From Armillaria gallica (lineage: Eukaryota > Basidiomycota > Agaricomycetes > Agaricales > Physalacriaceae), in contig JBANDB010000005.1 in assembly GCA_037576215.1 (NCBI GenBank), positions 1,922,001 through 1,986,000 on the forward strand: 64,000 bases of DNA. Reading direction: 5' to 3'. Numbering within the stretch: position 1 is the stretch's first letter; every line of letters begins with the position of its first letter. This document shows positions 46,135-57,399 of this stretch, piece after piece. The notes under the pieces are model-generated. The model searched no databases. It was not told the origin of the DNA and saw nothing but the letters and a program-made list of their open reading frames with translations. The position numbers were made by a program, and so were the translations under genes.

Positions 46135-47033
46135 GGCGATTCAGTAAAGATGCGATGATTCTGAGGACACAACGACGAGAAAACGTTCCCTTTATATGAA
46201 AACTCAAAGAACAACTCACCTCATCACATTTACAGGAAAATTCCTATCGGGCTTGGATCATACGCTCGACGGAACACAGCACAGAATCCAACCGCATGTT
46301 TGCAGCTTTCAAAACTCAGCAGCATTCACTTTCAAATTACAAGTCTTCGAACCTTGGTTTAAATCTTTTCAGCCTTGGCCGGCAAAGATTTAAAAAGTTT
46401 AGGGGGGAGAGACATGGTCCCCATGTTGTGCATAGGACAAAAACACGCATTCTTTTCAACACGACATTTTCGTGCAAAAAGTAATGAAATCATGAAAGAA
46501 ATGACCTTTCAATCTATGAAATACCACACAAAAAACTACGAAAATATCATTTCTAACGACAAAAATACCATGCTCCACCATCAATTTGACTATACACGAT
46601 GGAGATATCACCAAAATCATACTTCAGTAACGAAAACTCATGACCAGTAACGCGAAGCACGACGAAACCAAAGGCCAACGGCACTAGAGCCACGGCCATC
46701 CACATTCCTTATCATTTCAATTTCACGGCAATTCGGACTTAGAGAAATTATTTCAAGGAACAGCCCAAGGCGGACGATCACGTGAATCCTAGCATGTGAG
46801 CCCCAGCAGCTGAAAATTCTCTAAGTCCAAATTCACCAGAAAATTCACTCAAAAATCCAATAAATCACACAAAAATTGCAAGAAAAATATGATTTATTTA
46901 TTTTAACCCTCTTTGGGGTGGTTACATGCAAGTACGAAGAAAATATGGCCCGTAGGCACACAATACAGTCAAAATATGTAAAAAGTTCAAAATACTTGAA
47001 GCAACGCCCCCAAGAAATGATGCTGGCCAACAA
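46135..47033. other. Spacer between antisense genes A and B, containing a second polypurine tract
   Basis: AT-rich, about 900 bp, with no gene. It must hold the promoter of gene A (transcribed leftward) and the 3' end of gene B. The notable site is the polypurine tract copy at 46393-46408. Confidence 0.5.
46393..46408 (+). promoter_or_regulatory. Internal copy of the polypurine tract
   Basis: AAAAGTTTAGGGGGGA, identical in all 16 positions to the tract that abuts the 3' LTR (50109-50124). It could be a central polypurine tract or the scar of an older element end. Confidence 0.6.
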
Positions 47034-49540
47034 CTATTTGTGCTTCCTCTTCTTGGAAGGTCCGGCAACACCTTCAGCAATGTCATCTGGGACTTCACTT
47101 GCAGCATCCTCATCCTCGTCACCTTCTTCATCAACGATGCCGTTGGCAACCGCGCACGCATGAATACAGCTAGCCTGAAGACAAAGACCAGCCACATGAC
47201 CTAGGACATTTATGCCGGACAAGTAGTTGAGGAGAATATCCTCGATAGAATCGGCATGTTGTCCCAGGGTATTGAGGGCAGCTAAGAAAGCATTGAAGGT
47301 TTCTGAAACATATTCTAAGTCAGAAAAACAATGGCTCTACAAGGAAGAACGTACCATATGACTTAGGACGATAATGGTCAATGGGATTCAAGGCGGCGAC
47401 TCTGTTAACCTTGCACAGCAACTTGGAGTAGTGGCAGCGCACGCAAATGACTGTATTAGTCAAGAATTTGCAACATTGCGTGCCCAAGCGTTTGCAATGG
47501 TCACAACCCTCGGTATACTAAGTGAAGGGACGTTAAGGACAACATAACAAAGAAAATAAAATGGCATACCCATTCACCCACGAAGGGGGCCACCTCTTTG
47601 TTCCAATATGCCTTGTCAACCTCAACGAAATCCCCAAAGTCCTTGTCGACGGCGAGAACACCAATGGTCTTGATACCATTCTCAACCATCTTTGCTGACG
47701 ACAGCGCTTTCTCACTGAAACCCATACCGCTAACGCCTAAGGTAACAGGCGGGGGCTTTGCAGGTCCAGGTCCTCGCTTACGAATCGCCTTGGTAGCGGC
47801 AACAGCTAGATACGGAAATTTAGCAATGGAAAGTTGGGACGAGAAAGGAAACGACTGACGCTCATCATCAGAAGCCACAACGACATCCTTCACCTTAGGT
47901 TTCTTGACGGCAGGGCACTCAGTAGTTTCACCATTGTTGTCTTCATAACGTGCACGTTTGCGAGGGGCGGTATCGGTACCCTTGATCTTGTTTTTCACGA
48001 CCTTCTTGTCCTTCTTGGGCTTGGACCCCTGAGCAGCTGCAAGATAGGCGGCATCATGACCAATAGGAGAGGCGTGAGCACGAGAAGATCGTCAGAGTTC
48101 TTGTTCAGAAGGAGCAGGGCATTGAGGTCTAGGAAGAAAAACCGTAGGATAAGGCTCCCAGTCCCCAGTTATATCATCAAAGACGAACGATATTTCGGGC
48201 TCTGGCGAACATAGGGAGGAGGACAAGCAGTGAGATCCGAAGGCACAGGAGGAGCCGGGGCCTCATCATTGGCACCAACACCTTCAAAGACCTCGCCGTC
48301 CGTGGCGCCCTGAACTTGTAACGGGTTTTGAATACCTTCTTCTCCTTCGTCATCTGTACCCGGATAAAATAAGGGCATGCCTTGGCAAAAGGAAGCTGAT
48401 AAAATGGCACCTTGGTCCTGAGCGCTGGACCCAGCTCCTTGAATAATAGTGGGACGGTCCTTGGCTAAGAAAACAGGAGTCAGCGAGTAGCAAAAAGAGA
48501 GATGGGATTGAGTTACCATTGACAGCAAACAAGTTAGAAGGTGGTGAAGCCGTAGTTTGGTTGACAGAGTCAGCGCCAGCATCATTGAGAGGCAGAGACG
48601 ATGGCAACAAGGTTGCCTGGCCAAAAGAGAGACTGAAAGACGACTTTGAAGGGCTAGAAGAGTCGCTGTCAGATAAGGAAGGAGTAGACCAGGCGGAAGT
48701 ACCCCACCCAGGTCGTCGTGAAAAGGAGGAATTGTATGCTCCCCATGCAGAACCTTCGAGGCAGGCGTCAGACTCCCTCAAGCCTAAAAACGAAGGGCCA
48801 GCCAAAGACTTGGCCGCCAAAGCCCCGGAATCGGTCTGGGACTTTGAAGTTGCCAATCTTCAAATAGGAACCGGCCAAGCCGAGCTAGACGAAGAAGCAG
48901 GGTCCTTAGGGATCAGTGAAGCATTTGCCTGTTCCTTGGGAGGAGAACGTTGAGATGGCACTGGGGTTTTCTCCTTAACAGGTGTTGAATAACAAGGAGT
49001 AGTCGATGGAGCCACAGATTTTTGACGTGTATGGAGAGGATCTGAAGCTTGAGAACTCGCTCGAAGTACCGGAGTTTGTCGTCGGACAGGCGCATCGGGG
49101 ATAGGCAGAGGAAAGAGTTTAACACTGGATTGTCTCTGTAAAAGGAGGACGAATCAGTCAAACAAAAGTGAACGAAAGAAAAACAGACATACGGTGCGTG
49201 CAACCAGCTCGTTGTACTCAACAAAAGCCATTGTGATGCTATCTTTGTGGATATTTGGTAGCGTCTCTACCAACATTGTCTCGACACCGCGCCATGCCCT
49301 CGAACTAATCCCTGCTCTGGCCCAATTCAAACGTAGAATTTTCCAGAGCGCGTGTAAGTTCAGAACCCAAGCATCGACCGCACCCTCCGCATCCGCATCG
49401 GGAAGGTTCTCTTGAAGGTCAATGAGTTTACTATACATGTCATTGTATGCCTTGAGAGCGGCAACCTCAGCAGGATCGGTCAGTTCAGCCATTTCATGTA
49501 GGCAGCAAGTCAGTCGGGCATCGGATAATTTGACCAGCAT
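47034..49540 (-). pseudogene. Antisense cargo gene B of the gypsy element
   Basis: Multi-exon minus-strand gene from about 49540 (MLVKLSDARLTCCLHEMAEL) to a stop at 47034. Identified introns begin at about 49194 (GTATGTCTG), 48520 (GTAACTC), 47570 (GTATGCC) and 47354 (GTACGTT). Content: helical N-terminus, a long serine/proline-rich disordered middle, a nuclear-signal-like patch (PRKRARYEDN), and a cysteine cluster (EGCDHCKRLGTQCCKF, then CVRCHYSKLLC) resembling a fungal Zn-cluster but without a firm match. C-terminus is acidic, then KKRKHK. Lesions: TGA near 48862, a one-base shift near 48195 and TGA near 48092. It may have been a DNA-binding or particle-associated protein; function is not known. 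Confidence 0.55.
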
Positions 49541-50108
49541 TGAATACCAGTGAAGTGAGAGAAGAGCGAAGGAAACGGCACTAGAAACACCTTCAGTAAA
49601 ACCGAAGGATACCGTCAGTACACATCAAAGTGGAAGAGATCCGTCTGTGTAACAGACGGTGTCTCGAAAAGAGAAGACTACTCACCTTCCAAGGTAGAGG
49701 AGGAAGAGCATCTTTGCAAAGGGAGACAACGAGTAAAGGAAAAGAGGACGATTGTGCAAGCAGAGGGGAACGAGAGGATGAAGGCGAAAGTAAGAAAGGA
49801 AGAGAGATGAATGGAAAATTTTCTCTAAGTCCAACTTGTCACACGGCAACAGAAAGTTCTCCACTCTTTCACGCATCACAGAAGATTCTGTTGTGAAACA
49901 AGAAGACATATGAAGACTTCTGTGCCTGTGAACAGCAATTGACGGCATCTATCTTTAGATCACCAATGCGTCTAAAGCAATTCAATCACCAATATCAGAC
50001 ACATTGTACAGCCACCACATTATCTCCTGGCAACAGAGCCCAAAACCCTGACTTCTCATGGGAATACGGTTACTCATGCATGGATCTTATGTTCCCGAGT
50101 AACATAAT
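49541..50108. other. Upstream region of antisense gene B
   Basis: About 570 bp with no supported gene between gene B's start and the polypurine tract; purine-rich on the plus strand at 49640-49830. Likely promoter of gene B. Confidence 0.4.
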
Positions 50109-50124
50109 AAAAGTTTAGGGGGGA
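50109..50124 (+). promoter_or_regulatory. Polypurine tract of the gypsy element
   Basis: AAAAGTTTAGGGGGGA ends exactly at the base before the 3' LTR; this is the usual place for plus-strand priming. Confidence 0.85.
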
Positions 50125-51801
50125 TGATGAGCCTCCAGGCTCTGTATGCTCAGAATTCGCGGATTTTGCCTGCTAATTAACGCTACTATCCCTTCAATGG
50201 CCTTTCAGCAAACCAATGATTGCACACCCACTGATACCACTTTCATCCTACGGCAACCACTCCTTACGTGCTTTGTTATCCATCCCATCTTGCCACGCAT
50301 CATAATTGCCGTACTTCATCATGGCAAGGCACCTTCGATCAACAATCATCCCAATATGGAATTGATGCATCACTCAGAAGCACCAGTTGACGCACTCATT
50401 GATCACTTAATGAAAATGACATGATTGGCACGAGTACCCTCCCAGCTACGGCAACTACAGACCGTGTTTACTAAGGCTGTTACTTCGCCAAGGCCTCAAG
50501 AAAATGTTGCCCCATGCGTATTCCTCAGTATGACAACTATCGCTCAGTAATCCGCAGCTAAACAGCACCTAACGATCCGTGCATCGCTCCAGCAAAACCA
50601 TACAGTTCGCATCCATACGCGGCAATGTCGACGAGTTGCTGTTACTTTAGAAGACGAAGTACCATATGTTTCCTCCAATTTTTACAAAGCCAAGGCCTTA
50701 CAGCCTTACTAAGTCTCACGTATTTACTCTATTTATAAATTCGTACTTGTAGTATAAAAACTAACTAGAAAACATAGTTACAAAGCAGTTCATCTCCAGT
50801 TGACCCCAGACTACGTCAATTATCGTCACGCTCTAGTCTATCGCCAGTAAACAATGTTTATTCACTGTTCTACGGCAATATACCGTTTGCACCAGCATAT
50901 TCTTGATCGCATGTCGACTCTTGAGCTCACCAGAGTTATCTTACGGTTTTTTTTAACTGTGAAGAGTCCTTTGCTACGCGCTCTTTGCTCTTAACACTAT
51001 TGGTGCACGCTCATACTGTGCCAATACATGATCGCTGCACTATACCTCGCCCCCGTTATCTTTTATAGGCTGTCATCATTTCACTTTTGCACCATTGGAG
51101 TTTTTACAGTTTCACTTTTGCCATTGTTATTGTCGCCCACTTGGGTAGTCTCAGAGCAGACTTAGGATCAGTTTCAGCCAGTTTTCGTATAGTATCAGTC
51201 CCCCGAGTGGACTTGAAGGTTAGTTTGACATAGGATAGGATCGTTTCAGTACCAGACAAGTTTCGACATCGACTCAGCACCATCGCATCGTATAGGACCA
51301 GTATCACCACCAGTTTTCGTAGTTCCATGTTTTCTCTCACCAGTCCACCCTCAGCACCTCGTTCCACATTTATTTCGCCACTCGCAGTCCCCATGCCGTT
51401 TTCTCATCGCCTTGCTCACCCATAGACTATTGCTGACCGTTTAGTCTATTCTTCATCATTCACCCCGCTCCAATTACTGTTGAGCGACATTTTCTAGTCT
51501 CACAGCACATTTTCTCATACGGATTCGTGGTATTCACATCATACCCATTTTTGTTCCCTCTCATTTCGAGAGATCCCTACCGGCTTGAAGCCATAGCATT
51601 TAGTACTCAACTACCAAGCAGTACTACTTCGCAGACTTAAAGTCGCAGTGTATTCTTGCATATAGAGGAATTGTTCTACTGCACGGAGGTGCCCCAAACC
51701 ACTTGCACACACAATCACCTTGATTGCCGTGCTACTACATTAATTAACCAAGCTCATTCCGAGTTGGTGTTGCCATTGCCACGGAAGTCTTAGGCCCATC
51801 A
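50125..51801 (+). repeat. 3' LTR of the gypsy element (1,677 bp)
   Basis: Pairs with 33276-34967. Differences are mainly CpG-type transitions in the first ~610 bp and the last ~420 bp; about 655 bp in the middle (from ~50740 to ~51383) are identical. Confidence 0.9.
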
Positions 51802-52231
51802 GCGCGCCTACTCTCTGTCCCGAAGCACACATTCTCCAGCATGTCTCACCCTTTTCGGCAGTGCATTAATCCCCACATCCTCACAGTCCCCGTTTTCAAC
51901 CATACCTGATAGCGATGACCACCGTCGATGCCTACAGCCTGCCGTGCCCACCCACCAGCACATATTTTATCGTTGATTATATATATTCAAATACTACATG
52001 TATTTATTTATTTAATGATACAAGATTATCTTAATACATGTCGACAAACACACATAGTGATCAATAACAGGTGTATATTTCTGTGGCCCAAGCCTTTGTC
52101 AGCAATGCACACATTGCACTTGGCTCAAGTGTTACTGGGGAATGTGCATGTTGGCTTTCACTGTAACATTTCCTCAGTGTATCATGTCAACAATGCACAT
52201 GTTGCACTTGGCTCTAGTATTACTGGGAAAT
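51802..52231. repeat. Right interior of the DNA transposon with subterminal repeats
   Basis: Copies of a motif built on GCACTTGGCTCnAGTnTTACTGG and AATGTGCAnGTTG are repeated in tandem at about 52104-52230, next to the terminal inverted repeat. Such arrays are usual binding sites for transposases. Confidence 0.5.
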
Positions 52232-52292
52232 GTGTGCATTGGCTTGCACTGTAACTACTGGAGAACGTACACTTTCTGGACATGAAGGGGTG
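52232..52292 (-). repeat. Right terminal inverted repeat of the DNA transposon
   Basis: Reverse complement matches 31304-31366, including a 22-nt identical core. It is followed directly by ACTCAC (52293-52298). Confidence 0.6.
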
Positions 52293-53600
52293 ACTCACCA
52301 GCATGTCCACATAAACTCCGATTCGAAGGGTGTAGTTGCACCAAGTCCCTCGTATTGAATGCCTACAGACCGTCATATGGTTCATGTCATGCTGCATAAA
52401 CCATAGCTGAAATCACATACAGCTGGTACAGGCCATCCTTCTCGTTATCTGTTAGCTTGAAGGCAACTGTGGAATATGTAAAATGGATACAGAAGCCAAG
52501 GTTATTGAGGGATGCTTACCTTCATCCACTCCCATCCTGCTGCCAGAAGGTCATCATGCATATTCCTGAAAGTGGATGGTAGGAGTGTCAGAGGCCATGT
52601 GGACAGTCTGTACAGTATGAGAGATGGATATTATCAGCAGTAAACAGTCTGCACATACATCTGTCCACGAAAAAGGATGATCCACCTTGTACACAGAGAG
52701 AAGAACTATGATGGCAGCTCAGTGCTGAAGAATTATTGGAGATGTGATTTTATCCAAGCGATGAAGATGTGAAGATCGAGAAGAAGCCATTGCAATTGGT
52801 GGGCAGGTTCAGCAATGTCCAGCTCGGTCCGATGTGGGCTGCTTTTTGAAATGCCTCTGACATCGCTTCCTTACTGCCAGTTTACTCTGGAAATCTTCTC
52901 CAATGCCTCACATTTTCCTGCATCTTGCTCGAGATGAAGATGTTCTCAATGAACAATATCCCATCACACGTCGGTTAGGTGCAGACTTTGGAACGGTTGT
53001 AAAGCGAAGTAACCACAGTGTGTACATCGACTCTGCCTTATTTCTGCAGTGCTAATTCTTTCATCCACAGTGTCTCTGTCGAATATAAGACCCTCTTGTC
53101 CAGTGCTTGCCAGCAGGCCCGATGATATTTCGCTCCTTCCTTTCCAGCTGCCTCATGCCGCCCTGCATTATTGAGTCACAGGAAGAAAGCAGTGCTCGAA
53201 CGAGCCCTACCTTGCCAAAGACCTGAAACGAGTGCCCTGGCATACCCACGTCATCCTTGTGTCGTCCATTCCACCTACCACTGCCCAAATGGACTCCATC
53301 TCTTCCGGTCAAGATGCTGAATATCATTTGCAACTTTCTCTCTGCTGTGCAGACCATCTTATATGGTGACCTTGACAGGCAGGATATTCCTAGTCAAGCA
53401 GCCCAGTCATCGGCGTTTCCTGCCCCGGTAAGCCATTTTGTTTCAGTTCTGACAATTCATTATTTAAATGAACATTTATGCAGGCATTGTCTTGATGATT
53501 TGAATACACCCGAGAGCAGGAGTTGTGTCCGAGATCTAAAGGGTACGTTTATTGTATCTTCTTGGCGAGTTTGACATGCCGACGACAATTGTAGGCTCAG
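52293..53600. repeat. Continuation of segmental duplication unit A after the insertion
   Basis: Follows 60357-61620 in order (shared runs include CACCAAGTCCCTCGT, ATTGAGGGATGCTTACCTTCATCC and TCTGTCCACGAAAAAGGA.GATCCACCT, and TTTCGCTCCTTCCTTTCCAGCT). It lacks about 330 bp present at 61140-61460. CpG sites of the other copy often appear here as TG or CA. Any gene X exons here are degraded. Confidence 0.65.
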
Positions 53601-53943
53601 CACTCATCTTGCTCGCCCCTCAAGTGCAGAGCACAACAGGTGGAGAGTCAATATCACTCTCGCCTTCAGACTCAGGATGGCCGTCGTTTATGCAGCGACA
53701 CCAATGAGGTTCTTGGTCTTGAACTAGAGATGGGGATCCATCTTCACCAATGATGGAACCTGGGGGATTCCGAATGGGAGAACATGTCAGTAAAGTTCTA
53801 CAATTGCACATATCAGAGGGCTTTAGGACTGGTGGTGGCACGTATGTTTGAACACTAAGATAGATATGTCTCAAACAGGTGAGAGGTCTTTTAGTGCAGT
53901 ATTCAAAGATCTAATGATGCTAGAAGGCTACAAGCAAAGAAAG

Positions 53944-54606
53944 CACATCACAAAGGCACTACAAAGCAGGTTGCAAGCCATTTGAATGGTGATTGACCGA
54001 TACAATGCTGCTGCCCCCAAAACATCCCCACCCTGACTGACGTTGAAGCTGAAGTGGGACCAGGTCATCAAGTATGCCTTTCTAGCAGAGTTTGACATCC
54101 TCCGGGATGCACATCAAGACATATGTACAAAGTCATCGGTGACCCCAACCGGATGTCATGCACTGGACACATACTTCAGGATGTGCCATGCACAGGAGGA
54201 GATCATGCAACTCAATGTCAAGATAGCACACTTTGTCACCTACATGAGAGATGAGGAGGTGTATCTTTCATACATGGAGCAGGAGCTATCAAACAACAAC
54301 CTTCTAGTTGCATTTCAAGTTTGGCAGCTTTGTATCACTTGCACATGCATCCATGATGTTCATCATCGTTGCTCCGAGAGGTTGAGAAAGATCAGTGGGT
54401 TTTGTGGGAGCATTGAGGCAGGGAAATGCAAAGGCAGTTGCCTAGGGCTTGATATTCCCATTGCACCTCAAAGCAACATGCCCAATGACATGGTAATGGC
54501 TGCTGATGAAGACAATGGTAGTGATGACAATGATGAAGAGGAAGAGGAGGTTCTGAGCATGGCACTTAATGCTTTGAAGATTGCAGAGGACACATTACAC
54601 AGGTGA
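53944..54606 (+). pseudogene. C-terminal relic of a KDZ (Kyakuja-Dileera-Zisupton) transposase
   Basis: The frame beginning HITKALQSRLQAI, then MVIDRYNAAAPK, KYAFLAEFDILRDAHQDI and AQEEIMQLNVKIAHFVTYMRDEEVYL matches the well-known C-terminal region of basidiomycete KDZ transposases. Two TGA codons (after QAI near 53985 and after SPP near 54033) each fit CGA. The last 190 codons, 54043-54606, are open and end in an acidic DNEEEE-type tail. The catalytic and N-terminal parts are absent, so this is a fragment. KDZ enzymes are DDE-type cut-and-paste transposases. Confidence 0.8.
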
Positions 54607-54910
54607 TGAGGAGTCTTGGAATTAAATATACTATGCAATGTGAAATTTTCCTGATTTTTTTGCAATTTTTCTGAGGGAGTGACATATGAAAGGGATGGAC
54701 AGTGGGCAGGAGGGCAGGACAGTGATGAGAAAGCCAATGGGATGTTGATCGGTCAGTTGAAGAGTATGTGGTCAGGAAGTGATGGGCATGAGGGTTCTAG
54801 ATCAGATGTCCTGCTCCCAAGTATCTGGTGGACATTGCCGAGGGCTAAGATAACTGGTGAGCAATAGCAGATTCATTACAAGTCAAAATGGATATCTATT
54901 GATGGGATTA
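54607..54910. other. Intergenic stretch
   Basis: About 300 bp with no supported gene. Confidence 0.4.
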
Positions 54911-55906
54911 TCAGGTGACAATAACTGGTGCCAGAGGGTTTTCAGGAACCACTAGCCCCATGCTAATCGCCCAGTCATTCCTCTTACTCTCCTGAATCAT
55001 CTGGGTCGCCATGTGTACTCTCCGCTCATACCATCTCGGCTCTCCCTCCACACGCACAATACAATCGAACATTTGCAAACATGATGTCAATGAATTGCAG
55101 AGGCCCAAAAGGGCGGAAGAGCACAGTAGCAAGCAAGCAATCATCAGGCTCCCCACCGTTGATGCGTTAAATGAGAGGATGACAGCTGCGTAAACCAGTA
55201 GCGTGGCGAAGGAGATGGCAAATCCTTCTACCAGAGTTCTATCCCGCAACCACTGCCCTGCGGTGACCATCTTCAGGTCGTCTACTGATCCCTGCAGACG
55301 TATCCAACGATCTTGGCTGAGGAGGATGAGAAGGTCGCCATCTTTCCCTGGTTCGAGTATACCCTTCCACCCTTTCAAGCTTCTCCGCTTGATGATGACC
55401 ACATTTATGAGCCTCGACAACATGAACAGCCCCAATACCCCCAGACCCCAAAAATCCCGTATAACACCCATGAGCGCTACCACGATACCGGTGAGCACCG
55501 GCCCGACAATGTAAAAAAGTGTCGCGGGGACACCGGCAACAAAGAACGAATGCAAATGGCGATTGATGCGGGATAGCTCTTCGTTGCGAGATGGATGCGG
55601 AAGCACTTTTGCAGTGACGAGGTGCCCTGTGCGCCCGATGTCTTGGAGGTAGCTCACAGTGGCAGGGTTCTCGACGCGAAAAACATATCCGGTGGTCATG
55701 GCGCCAGTCATGGGAAACTCGCCGTGGTTGATATCGTCGACGGCCTGCTGGCGGTGCATACCGGGTGCGAGGATGAGGATGTCGAGGATGGACGCCGTGC
55801 CTGCCACAGCCGTTCTAGCAGCGACGGTTGGGAGGTCCGCGAGCGCGAAGAGCCCCGCCGCCTGCAGTAGGATGTGGCGTTGGGATATGGACGATTTGGT
55901 TAACAT
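54911..55906 (-). CDS. Four-helix membrane protein (TM family), intact copy
   Basis: Single exon. I take ATG 55906 (MLTKSSISQRHIL) as start because it aligns with the paralog start at 28355; an in-frame ATG at 55951 would add 15 residues (346 aa instead of 331). Residues ~1-110 are soluble, with LAPGMH, GYVFRVENPATVSYLQ and IGRTGHLVTAKV. Then come two hydrophobic segments (FVAGVPATLFYIVGPVLTGI and FWGLGVLGLFMLSRLINVVI), a soluble LLILLSQDRWIRLQG loop, two more helices (GFAISFATLLVYAAVILSF, GSLMIACLLLCSSALLGLC) and a short tail. No signal peptide. I cannot name the family or role. It is the only undamaged copy in the window. Confidence 0.8.
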   Translation of the reverse strand: MLTKSSISQRHILLQAAGLFALADLPTVAARTAVAGTASILDILILAPGMHRQQAVDDINHGEFPMTGAMTTGYVFRVENPATVSYLQDIGRTGHLVTAKVLPHPSRNEELSRINRHLHSFFVAGVPATLFYIVGPVLTGIVVALMGVIRDFWGLGVLGLFMLSRLINVVIIKRRSLKGWKGILEPGKDGDLLILLSQDRWIRLQGSVDDLKMVTAGQWLRDRTLVEGFAISFATLLVYAAVILSFNASTVGSLMIACLLLCSSALLGLCNSLTSCLQMFDCIVRVEGEPRWYERRVHMATQMIQESKRNDWAISMGLVVPENPLAPVIVT

Positions 55907-55951
55907 GAGTGGGATTTGGGAAGACGCTGGAAAGGAAAAATAGTTGCGCAT

Positions 55952-56600
55952 AGCTGGTTGATAAGTGGTGAGCGTAAGGAAGAAACGCGGTCTTAGTTCC
56001 TATTTTAATACCTAGCTATAGGTAATTTCCCGACCCCTCGTTAACATTCATCGTCCAGTCAAGCACAGCTTAAAAAAGTGAAGAATGGTGTAATGGTCCC
56101 CCGTGGTCAATGGGAACTTCTGTCGAATCATGAGAACTGTCACCGCCTTCCAATACCATTGCGCGAACCCCAAGGCTGTGTGTGCTGTAAAGCCAACATC
56201 GCCTCCGCCTATAATTCGGGCTTTTTTTACATAAGAAGTATTTATAACATGCGATAAACGTGAAATGGACGTAACATGCACTCAACATGCACTCGAAGGA
56301 CTAGTTTCTTCTTGGCAATTCTTAGCATTGTGGGAAAAATGGAACGGGTGAGTAGGAAGAGCAACCTGTTTCTGTTTGGGTGCTAGTCCATGCATTGATA
56401 TGGGCACCACAATAGTGTATTTAAAAAAACCGGGTGCCACAAGTACGGTTCCGCGACTTTTCAGGTTAGGCGCTGGTGGACACGAAAGCGCGGGATCAAC
56501 GGGCCGACTTTATTCACCGAGTCCAAACCTATTCGGCATTTCCCGTGCACTGTCTCCCTTTTACAAGCCCATTGGTGACCGTTTGCATTGACGCTCAGTT
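55952..56600. other. Upstream region of the TM gene and start of unit B
   Basis: No supported gene. The run starting GGACTAGTTTCTTCT at about 56297 recurs at about 63729, so this region belongs to the duplicated segment. Confidence 0.5.
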
Positions 56601-57399
56601 TTACTGTTTAGCTGTTTCTTATTTCTTCATCTCAGGTACATCCTTTCATGTATAAAGCTATACTGAATTTATCTTAACGATCCTCACTTATGTCTGTCTT
56701 GAATCTTCAACGCTTCTGATTGAAGGCATTGATATGATATCATCTTTCGTGCCAATGTTACACCATGATGGTCTTCCCGGTCTCCAAACGAGTCGGGTCC
56801 CTTTTCTTGGGATGATGCACTATCCTGACAGGCTTTTGTCTCCCCACTTACAATGTCATCGACATCGTGGAGCTGCTTCGTTTCATCTCTGCCATCTGGT
56901 GTTGGTGTTGGCGTCGTCGCGGTGGTTGCAATACCTTCTTAACCATAAGCGCTGCTGATCAGATAAGAAATATCCGGAATACGCTCTGGGATCGAAGAGG
57001 CGTTGTTCCTGCCTGTCGGACAACTTCAGAACGGAGCTACTAGGCAGTCGTCCCCTCGACAGAGATACCAGTGTTTCAAGGGAGTAACTAGTAGTGCCAA
57101 AGAAAGAAGTTCAGCTGTGTTCGCTGTGCCACGACCTACCAGCACCTTCATCTCCATCAGATTTCACAGGATCTGTGGCGTCGTGACCACGAGAAGCCTA
57201 AAGTTGTGTCTGATTCGGATACAATATGAATTAATACTCCCCTTTCCGCTCCTGACGATATTTCTGGGTTTTCGTCCGTACTGATCGAAGCGTCCAGCAA
57301 TGATACAATCTGCCGAGGGCACACCTGCTAACTACGAAGGATATACATGCTTCACCGTTTGCCGAGTCCTCTCGGCCACTTCACCCGCTTGACATCAGA

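Larger units (their letters stand above)
33276..51801 (+). mobile_element. Ty3/gypsy LTR retrotransposon, 18.5 kb, with antisense cargo genes
   Basis: LTRs start TGATG and end CATCA (33276-34967 and 50125-51801). The flanking 4 bp are GTGC on the left and GCGC on the right, a target duplication with one C/T change. A candidate primer-binding site follows the 5' LTR, and a polypurine tract directly abuts the 3' LTR. The order gag, protease, RT, RNase H, integrase defines Ty3/gypsy. About 6.1 kb separate integrase from the 3' LTR and hold two spliced antisense genes. It is dead: many in-frame stops and at least two frameshifts, plus a solo LTR inside gag. Confidence 0.9.
31304..52292. mobile_element. 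Non-autonomous DNA transposon with imperfect terminal inverted repeats, carrying a nested gypsy element
   Basis: Comparison with the uninterrupted unit B shows an insertion bounded by ACTCAC on both sides. The ends are imperfect inverted repeats of about 60 bp (31304-31366 against 52232-52292 reversed), sharing a 22-nt identical core at 31345-31366. Further subterminal repeats with the same motif lie at 52104-52260. Removing the gypsy element leaves about 2.46 kb without a convincing coding frame (31304-33275 and 51806-52292), so it depends on a transposase elsewhere. The superfamily is not determined: KDZ and hAT make 8 bp duplications, whereas 6 bp is visible here. Confidence 0.65.

Noticed and set aside
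48519..48953. 144-codon plus frame inside the gypsy element
   Set aside because: It is antisense to the serine-rich exon of cargo gene B, which has splice support and continues on both sides.
53944..54606. KDZ relic as the transposase of the 31304-52292 transposon
   Set aside because: It lies outside the inverted ends and target duplication, and KDZ elements usually make 8 bp duplications.
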